Position numbers and translations under genes: made by a program. DNA of 64,000 nucleotides from Acetobacterium wieringae. Its GTDB lineage: Bacteria; Bacillota; Clostridia; Eubacteriales; Eubacteriaceae. Each line of letters opens with the position of its first letter. Position 1 is the first letter of the stretch. Shown one piece after another: positions 29,333 through 38,319 of this stretch. The notes beneath the pieces were generated by a model, which saw only the letters and a program-made list of their open reading frames with translations, ran no database searches and was not told the DNA's origin. The DNA lies in NCBI RefSeq assembly GCF_026646375.1, contig NZ_JAIPPU010000004.1, forward strand, positions 178,637 through 242,636, written 5' to 3'.

Positions 29333-30733
29333 ATGGTATTTAGCAGCATCTTATTTATATTTGGCTTTCTACCCATTGCACTGGGTCTCTATGCCGTTGT
29401 CCCCAAACAGGGAAAAAACCTGATCTTGCTTCTGGTCAGTCTGTTTTTTTACGCCTGGGGCGAACCGGTTTATGTATTCCTAATGCTATTCACCATTGTC
29501 TTCGACTTTGGTATGGGGATCTTCATGGAAAAAAAGCCCCATTACTTTCGTAAGCGGATTTTTATTTTTACCGTCATTGTAAATCTGAGTTTTCTGTTCT
29601 TTTTTAAATACTGGGGTTTTCTGTTGGATACCATTAACCAACTTTTTAGTTTGAGTATCCCATATACACCTTTACCCTTGCCGATTGGGATTTCTTTTTA
29701 TACCTTTCAGATACTATCTTATGTGGTTGATATATATCTGGGTAAGGTTCCGGTTCAAAAAAACATTGTTTCCTTTGGCTTATATGTCACCATGTTTCCC
29801 CAACTGATCGCCGGACCCATCGTCCGTTATAAGGACATTGATGACCAGCTTTCAGATCGGGTGATGAATCAGGAAAAGTTTGGAATTGGCGTAGAACGTT
29901 TTATCCAGGGACTTGGTAAAAAAGTCCTATTGGCCAATAACATTGGTTATGTCTGGACCCTTATTTCGGCCATGGATGTGGGCGAAATGTCCGTCCTCAC
30001 GGCCTGGATTGGAATTATTGCATTTACCTTTCAAATCTATTTCGACTTCAGCGGTTATTCGGACATGGCCATTGGTTTGGGGAAAATGTTCGGTTTTGAA
30101 TTTCTGGAAAATTTCAATTACCCCTATATTTCCAGAAACGTGTCTGAATTCTGGCGACGCTGGCATATATCACTGGGCACCTGGTTTCGCGAATACCTTT
30201 ATATTCCACTCGGTGGAAATCGTGTTGCCATCCCCAGATTATTTCTCAACCTTAGTGTCGTCTGGTTGTTAACGGGGCTCTGGCATGGTGCCAGCTGGAA
30301 TTTTGTCATCTGGGGCGGCTATTACGGGCTGATTCTTTTTGCCGAAAAAGTATTTTTAAGTCATTTTCTCGAAAAACTGCCCACGTTCATCCAGCACGCA
30401 TATACGCTACTATTGGTCGTGATCGGCTGGGTCTTTTTTGCCAGTCCAGATATGGGATATGCCCTGTCTTATCTCCGAGTGATGTTTTTTATTGCTGGTT
30501 CATCCTTAATTGATACCACCAGCCTTTATTACCTGTATACCAGTCTTATTCTATTTTTAATTTGCGGTGTCTGTTCAACTCCCATCGTCCATCAGCGTTA
30601 TACTAAACTGATTCGTAGTGAGAAAAACTGGGTCGTACCTTTTGGTCTGGGACTGAACAGCCTGATTATGTTTTTATCCATCGCTTATTTAGTTACAGAA
30701 ACATATAATCCCTTTTTGTATTTCAGATTTTAA
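29333..30733 (+). CDS. MBOAT family O-acyltransferase (AlgI-like)
   Basis: The 466-residue polytopic membrane protein has the MBOAT signature: SEFWRRWHISLGTWFREYLY near residue 270 and the catalytic His in GLWHGASWNFVIWGGYYG near 316. AlgI-type proteins move an acyl group, usually acetyl, across the membrane to a periplasmic or surface partner. It is followed by a DHHW protein, the usual acceptor-side partner. The acylated polymer cannot be told from the window. Confidence 0.93.
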   Translation: MVFSSILFIFGFLPIALGLYAVVPKQGKNLILLLVSLFFYAWGEPVYVFLMLFTIVFDFGMGIFMEKKPHYFRKRIFIFTVIVNLSFLFFFKYWGFLLDTINQLFSLSIPYTPLPLPIGISFYTFQILSYVVDIYLGKVPVQKNIVSFGLYVTMFPQLIAGPIVRYKDIDDQLSDRVMNQEKFGIGVERFIQGLGKKVLLANNIGYVWTLISAMDVGEMSVLTAWIGIIAFTFQIYFDFSGYSDMAIGLGKMFGFEFLENFNYPYISRNVSEFWRRWHISLGTWFREYLYIPLGGNRVAIPRLFLNLSVVWLLTGLWHGASWNFVIWGGYYGLILFAEKVFLSHFLEKLPTFIQHAYTLLLVVIGWVFFASPDMGYALSYLRVMFFIAGSSLIDTTSLYYLYTSLILFLICGVCSTPIVHQRYTKLIRSEKNWVVPFGLGLNSLIMFLSIAYLVTETYNPFLYFRF

Positions 30734-30743
30734 GTGAGGCCTT

Positions 30744-31931
30744 ATGCGAAAACAAGATAACCACCGGGATCACGATCAATACTCCCATTCACTCTTCTAT
30801 AAAAAATACATCAACTTATTGGGTCTGCTTTTCATCGGCAGTCTTGTCTTTTTTCCCCTGGCTTCACTGATTTTGCCGGATACCAAGCTATCTGCAAATG
30901 AAAACCGGATTTTAACCCAATTTCCCCGTTTTTCAGCGGATAGTGTGATGGATGGACGCTATATGAAAAAAATGCAGAAATATACTGCTGATCAACTAAT
31001 CGGCCGGAATTTTTGGATTTACACCAAAACCAGCACCGACCGCATCATTGGAAAGAATATCTCGAACGGGGTATTTTATGGCAAAAATTCTACGCTGATT
31101 GAAAACTTCGATCCCTTACCGTCTGATACAACGGACCAGACAAAAACTGCACTTAACACGTTCGTCGAAAAACATCCCGATCTAAATCACTTTTTTATGT
31201 TGGTTCCCAATGCGATTAGTGTCACTGATGACAAACTGCCGGCATATGCTCCTGTTTTGGACCAAAACACCTATATTGACAGCTTTACTGCCAGTTTAAG
31301 TCAGCAGCTAACCATCCTTGATCCCCGACCAATTCTTAATCAGAATTTGGATCAACAGTTATACTATAAGACGGATCATCATTGGACTACTCTGGGGGCC
31401 TGGCTGTCATTTCAAGGCGTTGCCAATGCCATGGGAATCACCCCCGAACCGGATGCTTATGCAGTTTATCCAGTCAGCCATTCATTTTCTGGAGCCCTGG
31501 CATCCAAAAGTGGCTACCTGACCTTTGTCACGGACACCATTGAAGTCTACATCCCTAAAAATGAAGACACCTATTCCATAGTGAATTTTATCGAAGAACA
31601 AAAAAAATCAACTTCACTATTTGATAGCGAAAAACTCAACAAAAAGGATAAGTATGCCGTTTTTCTATCCGGTAACCATCCATTGATTAAAATAAAAAAT
31701 CCGGTAGCCAACAGCAAAAATCTGCTGGTTATCAAGGATTCTTATGCCAATGCTTTCATCCCCTTCCTAACACCATTTTATAGCGAAATTACCGTTATTG
31801 ATCCCCGCTATTACTATGATAGTATCGATGAATTGATTGCAGATGCTCAGATTACCGATGTACTATACCTGTTTAATGCCAACACTTTTTTCCGGGATAC
31901 CACCTTGGAACCGTTTTTAAATGATGACTAA
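30744..31931 (+). CDS. DHHW family protein (AlgX/AlgJ-like)
   Basis: The 395-residue protein has one N-terminal membrane segment (about 22-48) and the family's name motif in KTDHHWTTLGAW near residue 208, followed by KDSYANAFIPFL near 330. These are the catalytic residues of AlgJ/AlgX-type SGNH-like acetyltransferases. It lies 10 bp after the MBOAT gene and before a strong terminator, completing the surface O-acylation cassette. Confidence 0.9.
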   Translation: MRKQDNHRDHDQYSHSLFYKKYINLLGLLFIGSLVFFPLASLILPDTKLSANENRILTQFPRFSADSVMDGRYMKKMQKYTADQLIGRNFWIYTKTSTDRIIGKNISNGVFYGKNSTLIENFDPLPSDTTDQTKTALNTFVEKHPDLNHFFMLVPNAISVTDDKLPAYAPVLDQNTYIDSFTASLSQQLTILDPRPILNQNLDQQLYYKTDHHWTTLGAWLSFQGVANAMGITPEPDAYAVYPVSHSFSGALASKSGYLTFVTDTIEVYIPKNEDTYSIVNFIEEQKKSTSLFDSEKLNKKDKYAVFLSGNHPLIKIKNPVANSKNLLVIKDSYANAFIPFLTPFYSEITVIDPRYYYDSIDELIADAQITDVLYLFNANTFFRDTTLEPFLNDD

Positions 31932-31935
31932 CATT

Positions 31936-31971
31936 AAAAAGGGTTCCACCAGTCTGGCGGAACCCTTTTTT
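31936..31971. terminator. bidirectional intrinsic terminator
   Basis: Perfect 12-bp inverted repeat (AAAAAGGGTTCC, 31936-31947; GGAACCCTTTTT, 31959-31970), with further GC pairing inside and T runs on both strands. It separates the converging DHHW (+) and GntR (-) genes. Confidence 0.9.
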
Positions 31972-31975
31972 GACA

Positions 31976-32707
31976 TTAATTGCGGTACTCATATTTTAAT
32001 TTGATTTTATCACCCCGAAAGACTACTTTTGAATATTCAAAAGGTTTATCTTCCTTATCAAAAAGAATATCTTCCAAAACAAGCAATGGATATCCCTGCG
32101 GTACTTTTAGCAGGTTACTTTCTTTTTCTGAGGCTGTGACCGACTCGAACGTTTCAATAACACGGCTGGGTTTCAAATTACACTCTTTTTCCAGAAGTAC
32201 GCAAAGTTGTTCTTCTTCAAGCGCATGCTCACTGAGATTCTTTCCTAAATCAAAAGGAATCCGAGAATAATGAAGACTGATCGGCTCACCTTTTAAAAAC
32301 CGCAACCGCTGAATTTCAAGTATTGGTGCGCCTTGTGGACATTGCAAGCGCTTTGCAACAGATATAGAAGCCTCTTTTTCTGTAACATTTAACAGCTCCG
32401 TGGTGATCTCATACCCCATTCGTTCCAATTGTTCTCTAAATCCCATATAAGCCAGTGACTCTGTCATGATCTTGGGTTCTGCAACAAAGGTACCTTTTCC
32501 AGGGACTCGATAGAGAACGCCATCCTGTACCAGCTGTGAGCATGCTGAACGTATTGTCATTCGACTGACACCGTAAATACGGTTCATCTCACTCTCAGAT
32601 GGTATCGCTGTATTTGGCTTCCAAATGCCTTCTTCGATGTTATTGCGGATTAACTCTTCCAATTGTATGTACAATGGTTTTGGGTTTTCTCGCTTTATTT
32701 TGTACAT
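31976..32707 (-). CDS. GntR/HutC-family transcriptional regulator
   Basis: The 243-residue protein has an N-terminal winged helix (PLYIQLEELIRNNIEEG, IPSESEMNRIYGVSRMTIR) and a C-terminal UTRA ligand-binding domain (about 88-238), the HutC branch of GntR. Ligands of this branch are often sugar phosphates or amino-acid derivatives. The frame extends to 32725, but ATG 32705-32707 follows AAGGAAG with good spacing. It is the last gene of the minus-strand locus and the only regulator in it. The palindromes at 54102-54113 and 50713-50724 resemble HutC-type operators, so it is the likely repressor of the 32-54 kb genes. Confidence 0.9.
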   Translation of the reverse strand: MYKIKRENPKPLYIQLEELIRNNIEEGIWKPNTAIPSESEMNRIYGVSRMTIRSACSQLVQDGVLYRVPGKGTFVAEPKIMTESLAYMGFREQLERMGYEITTELLNVTEKEASISVAKRLQCPQGAPILEIQRLRFLKGEPISLHYSRIPFDLGKNLSEHALEEEQLCVLLEKECNLKPSRVIETFESVTASEKESNLLKVPQGYPLLVLEDILFDKEDKPFEYSKVVFRGDKIKLKYEYRN

Positions 32708-32824
32708 ATCAATACTTCCTTCCATAAAACTCTTTTGTGCAGCTTATTTAGCAAAATATCTCTCATTTTATCATAGACGCAATCTAATTGAAAGAGTGAT
32801 CCACTAAATTCGGTTTATTTCTGT

Positions 32825-34366
32825 TTATTTTAATTTTGCAATCTGTGAATAGATGCTATTATCATTTAGTGCACTATACAAATTTTTGTATATATCATAA
32901 ATGTCGTTATACTTCTTAACGTTTTCAGGTACGGGCTCAATGGTCTCCAGATAATGAACCATTGAATTGACACCTTCAGCAGCATCGTTAAACCACCCGG
33001 CACCAACACCTGCTATAACTGCCGCTCCTACAATGGTGGCATCAGGGATTTCCAGTTTGCGAATTGGAACCCCAAACATATCTGCAATAATCTGGCGCCA
33101 TGATCCAGATTTTGTCGCTCCGCCGGTAATCGCAAGTTGTTTTAAAACCAATCCGGATTTCTTCATGGTTTCATACATGTCCTTACTTTCCAAGGTAATA
33201 CCTTCCATAACCGAACGAATCATATCACTCTTAGAATGTGCGAACGTAAGTCCCGCAAAAATCCCTTTTGCTTCAGGATTCCAATAAGGATAACCAGATC
33301 CGGTCAAGAATGGCATGAAAAGAATTCCCTTTGATCCGACCGGACTTTTTTGAATATGATAATCCATTACTTCATACGGATCAATCCCCGTTTTTTTTCC
33401 GAATGCAACTTCAATTTCAGCCAACTCATCCCTTGCCCATCGATAGCTGCTGGCAGCACCCAGTTGGATTCCCTCAAGATTATATAATCCCAATGACGCC
33501 GATGAGGTTGCCATTACTCCTGGAACGTCTTCCAAGACCAAATTTTTTGTACCAACCACTAAAAGTCCGGCAGTCCCCAGTGTTAACGATGCATAACCAT
33601 CCTCAATAACGCCTGCGCCGATTGCTGCGCATTGTTGATCTCCACTACCGGCAATAAGTAGTGTACCGACTGCCAGACCCGTCTTTTCCGCCGTGGCAGG
33701 TGTCACTTTTCCGACAATATCACCAGGTTTGACGAGTTTGGGAAATTTTGCTTTATCAAAACCAAAAGCATCAATAATGTTGTCAGCCCAATTCATTGTA
33801 TTCGGATTAAGATAACCAGATGTACAGGCATTAGTCACTTCGCAATAAAAATCATCTGCACCAAAACAATATTGGATATATTCCGGCATCATCGCCACAT
33901 ACTTGGTTTTTTCATATAATTCTGGTCGTTTCTTCATTAACCATAACAATTTGATAAATGTAAAGGTAGGTGCCATTGGCATACCAGTGCTTCTAAAAAA
34001 AGTATCGGGATCCACCAGTTCCATGGCTTCTTCTAAAACCTCAGCACCACGATTATCCTGCCAGCCATAAAAAATATTATCGATCGCCTGATTATTATTA
34101 TCGACCAGTGTAAATGTTGCCCGTTGGCAAGAAAATCCAACTGCCTCAATTTCCTTTGGATCAACGCCTGATGATGTAACTGCTTGTTTACAGGCTTTAA
34201 AGGTTTCCTCAACCAGTAAATCCACATCCTGCTCAACCCAGTTGGGGTTTGGATAGTTGCAGGGATACTCTCCATATCCTTTGCCATAGATCTGGCCTTT
34301 TTTGTCAAGAATCATGGCCTTTGTGCCAGTTGTTCCCACATCAATACCGATTAAATACTTACCCAT
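32825..34366 (-). CDS. FGGY family carbohydrate kinase (xylulokinase-like)
   Basis: The 513-residue kinase has YLIGIDVGTTGTKAMILD at the N-terminus, GWQDNR near 105, GSGDQQCAAIGAG near 243 with the catalytic Asp, and AITGGATKSGSWRQIIADM near 415. It is closest in style to the xylulokinase and autoinducer-2 kinase group rather than to glycerol kinase. Its substrate is probably a ketose or polyol. The ATG at 34364-34366 with AGGAG upstream is preferred over an in-frame TTG six bases earlier. It follows the DeoC-like aldolase gene in the same transcript direction, so the kinase product may be the aldolase substrate. Confidence 0.9.
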   Translation of the reverse strand: MGKYLIGIDVGTTGTKAMILDKKGQIYGKGYGEYPCNYPNPNWVEQDVDLLVEETFKACKQAVTSSGVDPKEIEAVGFSCQRATFTLVDNNNQAIDNIFYGWQDNRGAEVLEEAMELVDPDTFFRSTGMPMAPTFTFIKLLWLMKKRPELYEKTKYVAMMPEYIQYCFGADDFYCEVTNACTSGYLNPNTMNWADNIIDAFGFDKAKFPKLVKPGDIVGKVTPATAEKTGLAVGTLLIAGSGDQQCAAIGAGVIEDGYASLTLGTAGLLVVGTKNLVLEDVPGVMATSSASLGLYNLEGIQLGAASSYRWARDELAEIEVAFGKKTGIDPYEVMDYHIQKSPVGSKGILFMPFLTGSGYPYWNPEAKGIFAGLTFAHSKSDMIRSVMEGITLESKDMYETMKKSGLVLKQLAITGGATKSGSWRQIIADMFGVPIRKLEIPDATIVGAAVIAGVGAGWFNDAAEGVNSMVHYLETIEPVPENVKKYNDIYDIYKNLYSALNDNSIYSQIAKLK

Positions 34367-34480
34367 ATTCAAATTCTCCTTTAATAATAAAAATTAACTT
34401 CTAAACCATGAATTAATTTAATATTATGCTTAGTAAAAGGGAATTTTGCTCAGCAATGTGATGAAAATGATCGCTTTGGC

Positions 34481-35200
34481 TTAGCCATTGTATTGGGGTA
34501 CCACTCCAATCTCACGCATTTGATCAAAGGCGTCGATTATCGCAACCGCAGCGCGTGTACCGATAAGATCAGCTCCAGCCAATATAAATACATAGGCATT
34601 TTGAGGACGTGGGAATTTAACCCCGGCAACCTTAAGCTTAACATCGGTTTCAGCCAACGTCTTTTTCATAATCAAAAATTGTTCCATACTGGGTCCTTCG
34701 AATTGACCGGTTGAGGTTTTGGCATAATCAATGCCAACTTCTGCAATCAGTTTGCAGGCTGCCGCTATTTCTTCGTCACTTAAAAAACAGGTTTCAATAA
34801 TGCACTTGGTGATATGCCCCTGAGCTGCAGTTTTGAAATCCATCAATTCACCTTTGATCACATCGTATCGTTTGTCTTTCAAAGCCCCAACATTCATGAC
34901 AAGATCTAATACGGTGCAACCCGCTTTTACTGCCTGTTCCGTTTCAAAAGCTTTAACGATTGATGCCGATGCGCCAAAAGGAAAATCCAATCCTGTTCCA
35001 ATATGAATGTCTGTTCCTTTCAGTTCGTCCACCACTACAGGGGTCCAATAGGGAGTAGCCGAATAAAATGCCGCACAGTTATAGGCTACTGCCTCTCGAC
35101 AACCAGACCGAATATCAGCTTCAGTGGTGTTTTTTGGCAACACTGAGTGATCGAAACACTTTCCCACGGCTTTTTTATCCATTTTTGATAAATCAACCAT
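34481..35200 (-). CDS. DeoC-like class I aldolase
   Basis: The 239-residue TIM-barrel protein has the Schiff-base lysine in YAKTSTGQF near residue 160 and a second lysine in LKVAGVKF near 190. The general pattern is that of 2-deoxyribose-5-phosphate aldolase, but the usual KxxGG(I/V) motif reads KVAGVKF and the FPxG start is relaxed. No nucleoside phosphorylase or phosphopentomutase is nearby, which argues against a plain deoxynucleoside role. It lies between a HAD hydrolase and an FGGY kinase, so it may cleave the product of that kinase. The start follows AGGAGG. Confidence 0.85.
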   Translation of the reverse strand: MVDLSKMDKKAVGKCFDHSVLPKNTTEADIRSGCREAVAYNCAAFYSATPYWTPVVVDELKGTDIHIGTGLDFPFGASASIVKAFETEQAVKAGCTVLDLVMNVGALKDKRYDVIKGELMDFKTAAQGHITKCIIETCFLSDEEIAAACKLIAEVGIDYAKTSTGQFEGPSMEQFLIMKKTLAETDVKLKVAGVKFPRPQNAYVFILAGADLIGTRAAVAIIDAFDQMREIGVVPQYNG

Positions 35201-35223
35201 ACCATCTTACCTCCTAGTTAAAT

Positions 35224-35898
35224 TTATAAAACAACTTTTTCAAGTTCTTCCATACGATCAATAACATAGGTTGGACTTAATGACCTTACGTCCTCAGGAG
35301 AGCCATATCCAAAAGTGACACCACAAACATCAATGCCTGCATTCGTACCAGTAAGATAATCGGTTTTGGTATCTCCAATGAGAATCGCCTGAGTTTTTCG
35401 GCAATTATAATACGAAAGAATCGAATGAATACAATCAGGATGCGGTTTGGGATTTTTAACATCATCCGCCGTTACTAATATGTCAAAATAATCATAAAGC
35501 TTTAGTGTTTTTAGGATTTTTTCGGTTGCACTTCTGATTTTAAAGGTAGCCACTGATAATGCTTTGCCCACATGTTTATAGTAGTCCAATACCTCTTCCA
35601 CACCCGCATACGCATAGGTTTTTTTATCACAGTTCTTGGTGTAGTAATCAATAAATAAAGGCAGTATTTCCTGGTCAATCAAAATTTCTTTATCCTTGCC
35701 GAGGGTCTTTATTAGTACATTTCTTGCCCCCCCGCCTATACAGCTCCGAATAAAGGCATCATCTTTCTGCTCAAAACTATACCGCTCAATGATATACTTT
35801 ATCGTCTCGATGATATCTGGACAAGAATCTACCAAGGTTCCATCTAAATCAAAAATCAGATACTGCTATACCTTCGGTTCCTTGTTTTTTATTATCAT
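35224..35898 (-). CDS. HAD-superfamily phosphatase (Gph-like) with an in-frame amber codon near its N-terminus
   Basis: An ATG at 35896-35898 with an excellent ribosome site (GGAGG, 6 bp spacing) opens a frame that reads ten codons, then TAG at 35866-35868, then continues in the same frame through QYLIFDLDGTLVDS and on to a full HAD protein. Motif IV is GDTKTD near the C-terminus. Downstream of the TAG the first usual start codon is TTG at 35835, which would leave out the catalytic DLDGT. So the protein is active only if a non-standard codon starts it, the TAG is read through, or the gene is mutated. It sits 23 bp before the DeoC-like gene. Confidence 0.75.
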
Positions 35899-35939
35899 AA
35901 CCCGCCTCCACTAAAACTTTCTAATTAATTAACAACCAT

Positions 35940-36881
35940 TCACAGCTTACTCAAAAGCTCATTGCTGTTAAAATATTCCAGGGTAACGCCACACTCGCCG
36001 ATGTTTCTGACATTTTTATCGGTTTTTTTATAGTCAGCGTGATAGTCAGACCCACCAGAAATGATCTTAACCCGATCTGAATACACTGACTTAACTTTAG
36101 TAATGATCTCTTCTTTTGATAAGGGGCCATTATATGTGGTCTTATCATAGGTATAACAGGCTTCAATACCATCTAATCCGGCATCAATCAGTTTATCAAT
36201 GTACGCTTCTCGAGACATCAAGCCATCTTTGGTCATGACCGTCTCATCGATCAGATAAGGATGTGCCAAAATGGCAATCCCACCACTTTCATGGGCAATA
36301 TTGATAATATCAATCGGGTCAGGTTTTTCCCGTTTCACACTGAATGCCGGGTTATTTCTGATTAATAACTTTGCCTCACTCCAGGTTTTAGTATAGCCCT
36401 TCTCGGCCATCAAATTGAAAATTACTTTTTTCTGGACATCTTCGGGGTTCCGGGGTATATCATTATAATTGATAACCTCATCCCAGCTGATATCAATGCC
36501 ATTATCCGCCAATACACTTAATAGTTTCTGATAAGAGTAGATTTTGCTGTTAACGATTTTTTGATTTATTTCAATTATCTTTGGATTTGTATAATCACAT
36601 CCCAATACCACAATGTGAACATCCTCTACCAGTGTTTCGCAGGAGAATTCGATTCCCAACAGGAGCTTCATTCCTTTTTTTTCTGCATAAACAACAGGAT
36701 CCACCATCACACCATTGACTTCGATACGATCCGGTGGAAGAATATCATGATCGGTGATCACAATTACCTTCATCCCTAGTGCTGCCGCATTGCAAATAAA
36801 TTCTTTAGGCGAATCCGCTCCATCTGATCGTGTCGTGTGACTATGTAAATCTACGATATAATTTGGTTTTATTGTCATCAT
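35940..36881 (-). CDS. PHP-domain phosphoesterase (TrpH/YciV-like)
   Basis: The 313-residue protein has PHP metal-binding motifs in order: DLHSHTTRSDG near residue 11, ITDHD near 41, GIEFSCE near 76, a metal histidine in LAHPYL near 207 and SGGSDYHADYK near 277. TrpH-type enzymes remove phosphate from nucleotides or related phosphoesters with divalent metals. It heads the PHP-HAD-DeoC-kinase run, downstream of an intergenic region with promoter-like and palindromic sequences. The natural substrate is unknown; a sugar phosphate is possible from context. Confidence 0.85.
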   Translation of the reverse strand: MMTIKPNYIVDLHSHTTRSDGADSPKEFICNAAALGMKVIVITDHDILPPDRIEVNGVMVDPVVYAEKKGMKLLLGIEFSCETLVEDVHIVVLGCDYTNPKIIEINQKIVNSKIYSYQKLLSVLADNGIDISWDEVINYNDIPRNPEDVQKKVIFNLMAEKGYTKTWSEAKLLIRNNPAFSVKREKPDPIDIINIAHESGGIAILAHPYLIDETVMTKDGLMSREAYIDKLIDAGLDGIEACYTYDKTTYNGPLSKEEIITKVKSVYSDRVKIISGGSDYHADYKKTDKNVRNIGECGVTLEYFNSNELLSKL

Positions 36882-37184
36882 TTTACCTCTCTAATCCATC
36901 TGAATAAATTAAACAATTTATCGTTGCAATTCTTTTTTAGTAAATACTTCATATTATTGTGCTACCATGAAAAGCACTTTCATAAAGACAGTTAACTAAT
37001 CAATGTTTTTTGAAAAAGTTTAGCCTCCTTCGCATCAACAAAAATCATGGTAACCAACTATCATTATAACTCATCATACACACTCATCACGAGTTATAAT
37101 TACCTTGTTTAATTATACCACATTTCTTAAAAAAACGATGACAAAAAAAGAGTTACTAACATGTATCTTTATCTAGAATCATTA
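36882..37184 (-). promoter_or_regulatory. promoter/operator region of the PHP-HAD-DeoC-kinase genes
   Basis: On the minus strand there are two TATAAT-like elements (GGTATAATT near 37118 and GTTATAATG near 37064). An inverted repeat with 9-bp arms, TTATAACTC (37064-37072) and GAGTTATAA (37091-37099), overlaps the second. Its -35 region is poor, which would suit an activator-dependent or repressed promoter. No gene is evident between the repeat and the PHP start. Confidence 0.45.
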
Positions 37185-37215
37185 AAGCCCAACTTCAAAA
37201 GTTGGGCTTCATTTT
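37185..37215. terminator. bidirectional intrinsic terminator
   Basis: Perfect 11-bp inverted repeat (AAGCCCAACTT, 37185-37195; AAGTTGGGCTT, 37199-37209) with a 3-base loop. A run of T follows on the plus strand and a weaker one on the minus strand. It probably ends the transcript coming from the SDR gene. Confidence 0.8.
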
Positions 37216-37244
37216 CACATCGTTGTCAACGACATAATGCTTAA

Positions 37245-37457
37245 ATTTGTCCAAGTATATCTCGAAGTTTCATCTATCTACTGAAAATCTATGATCATAT
37301 CGATTTCAGAGAAAATCGTTATTTCGGCGCTTGGATTGATTCACTTGTGATCGAACCAATTATGACGTGCTATGACAAAGGACTATTTCAGCAAGTCCAT
37401 ATAAACATAAAACAGGTCACTGCCAATTCGTTTTTCAGGTATGTCTTCCACCAGTGA
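37245..37457 (+). pseudogene. possible gene remnant (70-codon open frame without a good start)
   Basis: The plus strand is open from 37245 to a TGA at 37455-37457. It reads in a protein-like way in the middle (YFGAWIDSLVIEPIMTCYDK). It lacks a ribosome site and an N-terminal ATG and overlaps the 3' end of the SDR gene by 23 bp. I could not assign a family. It may be the tail of a decayed gene, or chance. Confidence 0.25.
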
Positions 37458-38202
37458 TCATTAATGAATCTCCGGTTATAAAACTTGAAAGATCTGATGC
37501 AAAGAAAAGTGCTACATTAGCAACTTCTTCCGGATCTCCCATTCGGCCCATTGGTATGGCCGCTAATCGCGCTTTCAGTTCTTCAGGTTTCAAGTGTTCA
37601 AAATTTCGTTTGATCATTTGAGTATTAATCGTCCCCGGTGCCAGTGCATTGACACGGATGCCGTATTGAGCTAGAAATTTGGCGCCATATTTTGTCAGCG
37701 CCAGAACTCCGGCTTTTGATGCACCATAATCGGGGCTGGTACTACCGCCGGTGATACCGGCAATTGAACCCATATTGATAATACTACCACCACCATGATC
37801 TTTCATGTAGGCGGCAGCAAATTTCATCCCAAGAAAAGTTGAACGCATATTGACCGTTACAACCTGATCCCAATCATCCGTAGATGTATTGAACAAATCA
37901 TTGGCTTTGGCAATGCCGGCGTTATTGATCATCACATCCAGACCGTTCCATTTCTGAGTGGTTGTATCAATCAGTTTTTTTACATCTTCTTCCTTGCTCA
38001 TATCCCCTGCCATCAATAAAACATTTGCCCCGAGGGCTTGCGCTTCTTGGGCTAATGTTTCCGTTTGCTCATCAATGCGTAACGCATTGATTGCAAGTCC
38101 ACGGCAACCGGCTTCTGCCATTTTCAATGCGATCGCACGGCCAATCCCTTTAGCTGCACCAGTAACAATCACTACTTTGTTTTCCATACTAACATTAACC
38201 AT
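37435..38202 (-). CDS. SDR family NAD(P)-dependent dehydrogenase
   Basis: The 255-residue protein has the classical short-chain dehydrogenase layout: TGAAKGIGRAIA cofactor motif near residue 15, NNAGIA near 95, catalytic Ser in GSIAG near 149 and the YGASK catalytic pair near 163-167, ending with a GG motif. It resembles FabG and sugar- or polyol-dehydrogenases. In this locus it could oxidise a polyol or reduce a keto-sugar. It is 117 bp after the cupin gene, in the same direction, and before a terminator. Confidence 0.9.
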   Translation of the reverse strand: MVNVSMENKVVIVTGAAKGIGRAIALKMAEAGCRGLAINALRIDEQTETLAQEAQALGANVLLMAGDMSKEEDVKKLIDTTTQKWNGLDVMINNAGIAKANDLFNTSTDDWDQVVTVNMRSTFLGMKFAAAYMKDHGGGSIINMGSIAGITGGSTSPDYGASKAGVLALTKYGAKFLAQYGIRVNALAPGTINTQMIKRNFEHLKPEELKARLAAIPMGRMGDPEEVANVALFFASDLSSFITGDSLMITGGRHT

Positions 38203-38319
38203 ATTTTCTTCTGTCCTTTCTAAATGATTTGTATGACAATATGATGTTAAAACATGATGTATGAATCTATCCTTTCAAAGCAATTATTTTAAACAAAGGC
38301 GCTAACTCAGCTTGGCAGA

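Noticed and set aside
32825..34366. Autoinducer-2 kinase (LsrK) for the FGGY kinase
   Set aside because: The sequence is generic for the xylulokinase group and no LsrG, LsrB or LsrACD partners are present; left as FGGY kinase.
35866..35868. Pyrrolysine at the amber codon of the HAD gene
   Set aside because: Several genes in the window end in TAG, no pyl genes are present, and the position is before the conserved fold rather than in an active site.
36953..37048. Apparent 31-codon ORF on the minus strand upstream of the PHP gene
   Set aside because: Re-reading the strand base by base gives a TAA after 18 codons; a purine-rich GAAGGAGG inside it is not followed by a usable start.
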